A stretch of 7,019 nucleotides of DNA, from NCBI GenBank assembly GCA_041678625.1, contig JBAYNS010000060.1:1-7019 (forward strand), given 5' to 3'. Below are positions 6,102-7,019 of the stretch, one piece after another. The notes below the pieces were generated by a model. It made no database searches. It was not told the DNA's origin and worked only from the letters and a program-made list of their open reading frames with translations. Each line of letters starts with the position of its first letter. Within the stretch, counting starts at the first letter, position 1. Source of the DNA: JBAYNS01 sp041678625 (GTDB lineage Bacteria; Patescibacteriota; Gracilibacteria; Peribacterales; Peribacteraceae). The translations under genes and the position numbers were made by a program.

Positions 6102-7019
6102 TATTGCATGTCATACACCAGGGTGCTGATGAGAACAGTAAGATTGTGGTTCTGTTCTACGCGGTGACGTAAATCTGCTGCAAAGGCATCACGCTCATCG
6201 TGTTTCATGGCGAGAATAGCTCGCGCCTTTTCAGCCATGTTCGCCTCTGTTGCAACGCATTGGCCGGGTAGAATTTCTCGCGTAGCAGGAGATGAAGAGA
6301 CGACCGGACAGCCGCATGCCATTGCCTCCAGAACAATCTTATCCAGACCGCCAATACATGCATGCAGCAGGAGATCTGCACGACACAAAAGAGAAGGCAT
6401 CTCCGCCGGCGGTACCCACTGGATTATCACCCGGTCTGTGATTGCACGATCACGCATGAGCAACTGCAGACGCTCATGCTCTGCGGTATCGTGCGGGGTA
6501 ATGATGCCTCCGGCAATCAGCAGTCTGCAATCCTGCGGTAGCTGCGCAAAGGCATGCAGGATGACATCGTAATGTTTGGAACGGGTAATGCGTCCGGCGG
6601 CAACAATGATCCCGGGTTCGCGCAGAGAAGAATTGGGGATATATGTATGAAGATCAATTCCATGTCCAACGACCTTCTGTTTTCGCGATGACCGCGGCAG
6701 CCCGTGTTGTGTTGCTGTGAACACGGTACGCACACACAGAAGTGCGGCAGACAACCGCCAGCTACCACGGCGTATTTCATACCAAAGATACATGCGCTTC
6801 CGGAGGATCTTCCACAACACGCAACCAAGAAGCACCCAAATCGGAGTCATGTGCACAAAAACGGCATCGTATTCACCACGCAGTGACCACTGCAATTTCC
6901 AGAAACGCAGAATCTGCCGCCACCGGGGTAATCCTTCTTCTTTGCCCAGAGAATGGATATGGACATTCTTGGGAAGCGCATGTTTTCCGACACACTGAGC
7001 AATCACGGTAACCTGCGTG
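6101..7019 (-). CDS. GT4-type glycosyltransferase (N-terminus beyond the right edge)
   Basis: The frame is open to the edge of the window with 305 visible codons. It reads TQVTVIAQCV before the GTG at 7006, so that GTG is internal and the true start lies outside, probably a few dozen residues away. VTVIAQ followed by NVHIHSLGKEEG (about 18-29) is the second strand of the acceptor domain of GT4 enzymes. The hinge and donor domain show IIVAAGRITRSKHYDVILHA (about 137-156), RLLIAGG (about 165-171), ADLLLHACIGGLDKIVLEAM (about 214-233) and ACGCPVVSSS (about 234-243). Glu 231 is the conserved second Glu of the E-x7-E motif. Gly replaces the first Glu, a variant paired with an Asp-Lys in this subfamily. 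It should act at the cytoplasmic face on a lipid-linked glycan. Its TAA overlaps the ATG of the downstream GT-C-like gene (TAATG), so the two form one unit, which suggests successive steps on one glycan. Confidence 0.88.
   Translation of the reverse strand, partial: TQVTVIAQCVGKHALPKNVHIHSLGKEEGLPRWRQILRFWKLQWSLRGEYDAVFVHMTPIWVLLGCVLWKILRKRMYLWYEIRRGSWRLSAALLCVRTVFTATQHGLPRSSRKQKVVGHGIDLHTYIPNSSLREPGIIVAAGRITRSKHYDVILHAFAQLPQDCRLLIAGGIITPHDTAEHERLQLLMRDRAITDRVIIQWVPPAEMPSLLCRADLLLHACIGGLDKIVLEAMACGCPVVSSSPATREILPGQCVATEANMAEKARAILAMKHDERDAFAADLRHRVEQNHNLTVLISTLVYDMQ

Noticed and set aside
5626..6129. 167-codon plus-strand frame opposite the membrane protein gene
   Set aside because: Low-complexity basic translation without domains, entirely antisense to a well-supported gene.

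Overview
This 7 kb window is a block of surface-glycan biosynthesis genes from a bacterium. Seven protein-coding genes fill almost all of it. The gene at each end runs off the window and is incomplete. There are no RNA genes, insertion sequences, integrases or CRISPR arrays. Base composition looks close to balanced. None of the six visible starts has a recognisable Shine-Dalgarno sequence. The five complete genes, and the right-edge gene to its stop, read through without in-frame stops under the standard code and end in TAA or TAG. That fits a lineage that uses few Shine-Dalgarno leaders. A Patescibacteria/CPR group with standard code and moderate GC, such as Peribacteria-like lineages, is my best guess from gene style. 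A cyanobacterial origin is a weaker alternative. The sequence alone does not settle the taxonomy.

Layout from left to right: (1) the N-terminal half of a GT4-type glycosyltransferase on the minus strand, leaving the window at the left edge; (2) a divergent gap with promoter-like elements; (3) a compact GT4/GT-B glycosyltransferase on the plus strand; (4) a bacterial exostosin-like (GT47-type) glycosyltransferase on the minus strand, whose stop codon overlaps that of gene 3 and whose reading frame contains a short array of 7-base repeats; (5) a second divergent gap of about 150 bases; (6) a plus-strand pair, 3 bases apart, of a SAM-dependent methyltransferase and an unrecognised protein with a DDD motif suggesting a GT-A glycosyltransferase; (7) a minus-strand pair joined by a TAATG stop/start overlap, made of a large polytopic GT-C-like membrane protein and, upstream of it, a GT4 glycosyltransferase whose N-terminus lies beyond the right edge.

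The probable joint role, inferred from content, is stepwise building of an oligosaccharide on a lipid carrier at the cytoplasmic face by the GT4, exostosin-like and DDD-motif enzymes. The methyltransferase would decorate or cap a sugar. The GT-C-like membrane protein would transfer sugars from a polyprenyl-phosphate donor on the outer face. No flippase, polymerase, ABC exporter, initiating phosphoglycosyltransferase or nucleotide-sugar enzyme is visible, so those steps must be encoded elsewhere. Strand polarity switches four times in seven genes, which suggests assembly from small cassettes rather than one operon.

The most unusual item is the heptamer repeat array inside the exostosin-like gene. 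The best candidate for an undescribed enzyme family is the DDD-motif protein paired with the methyltransferase. I do not see a clearly novel multi-gene system.
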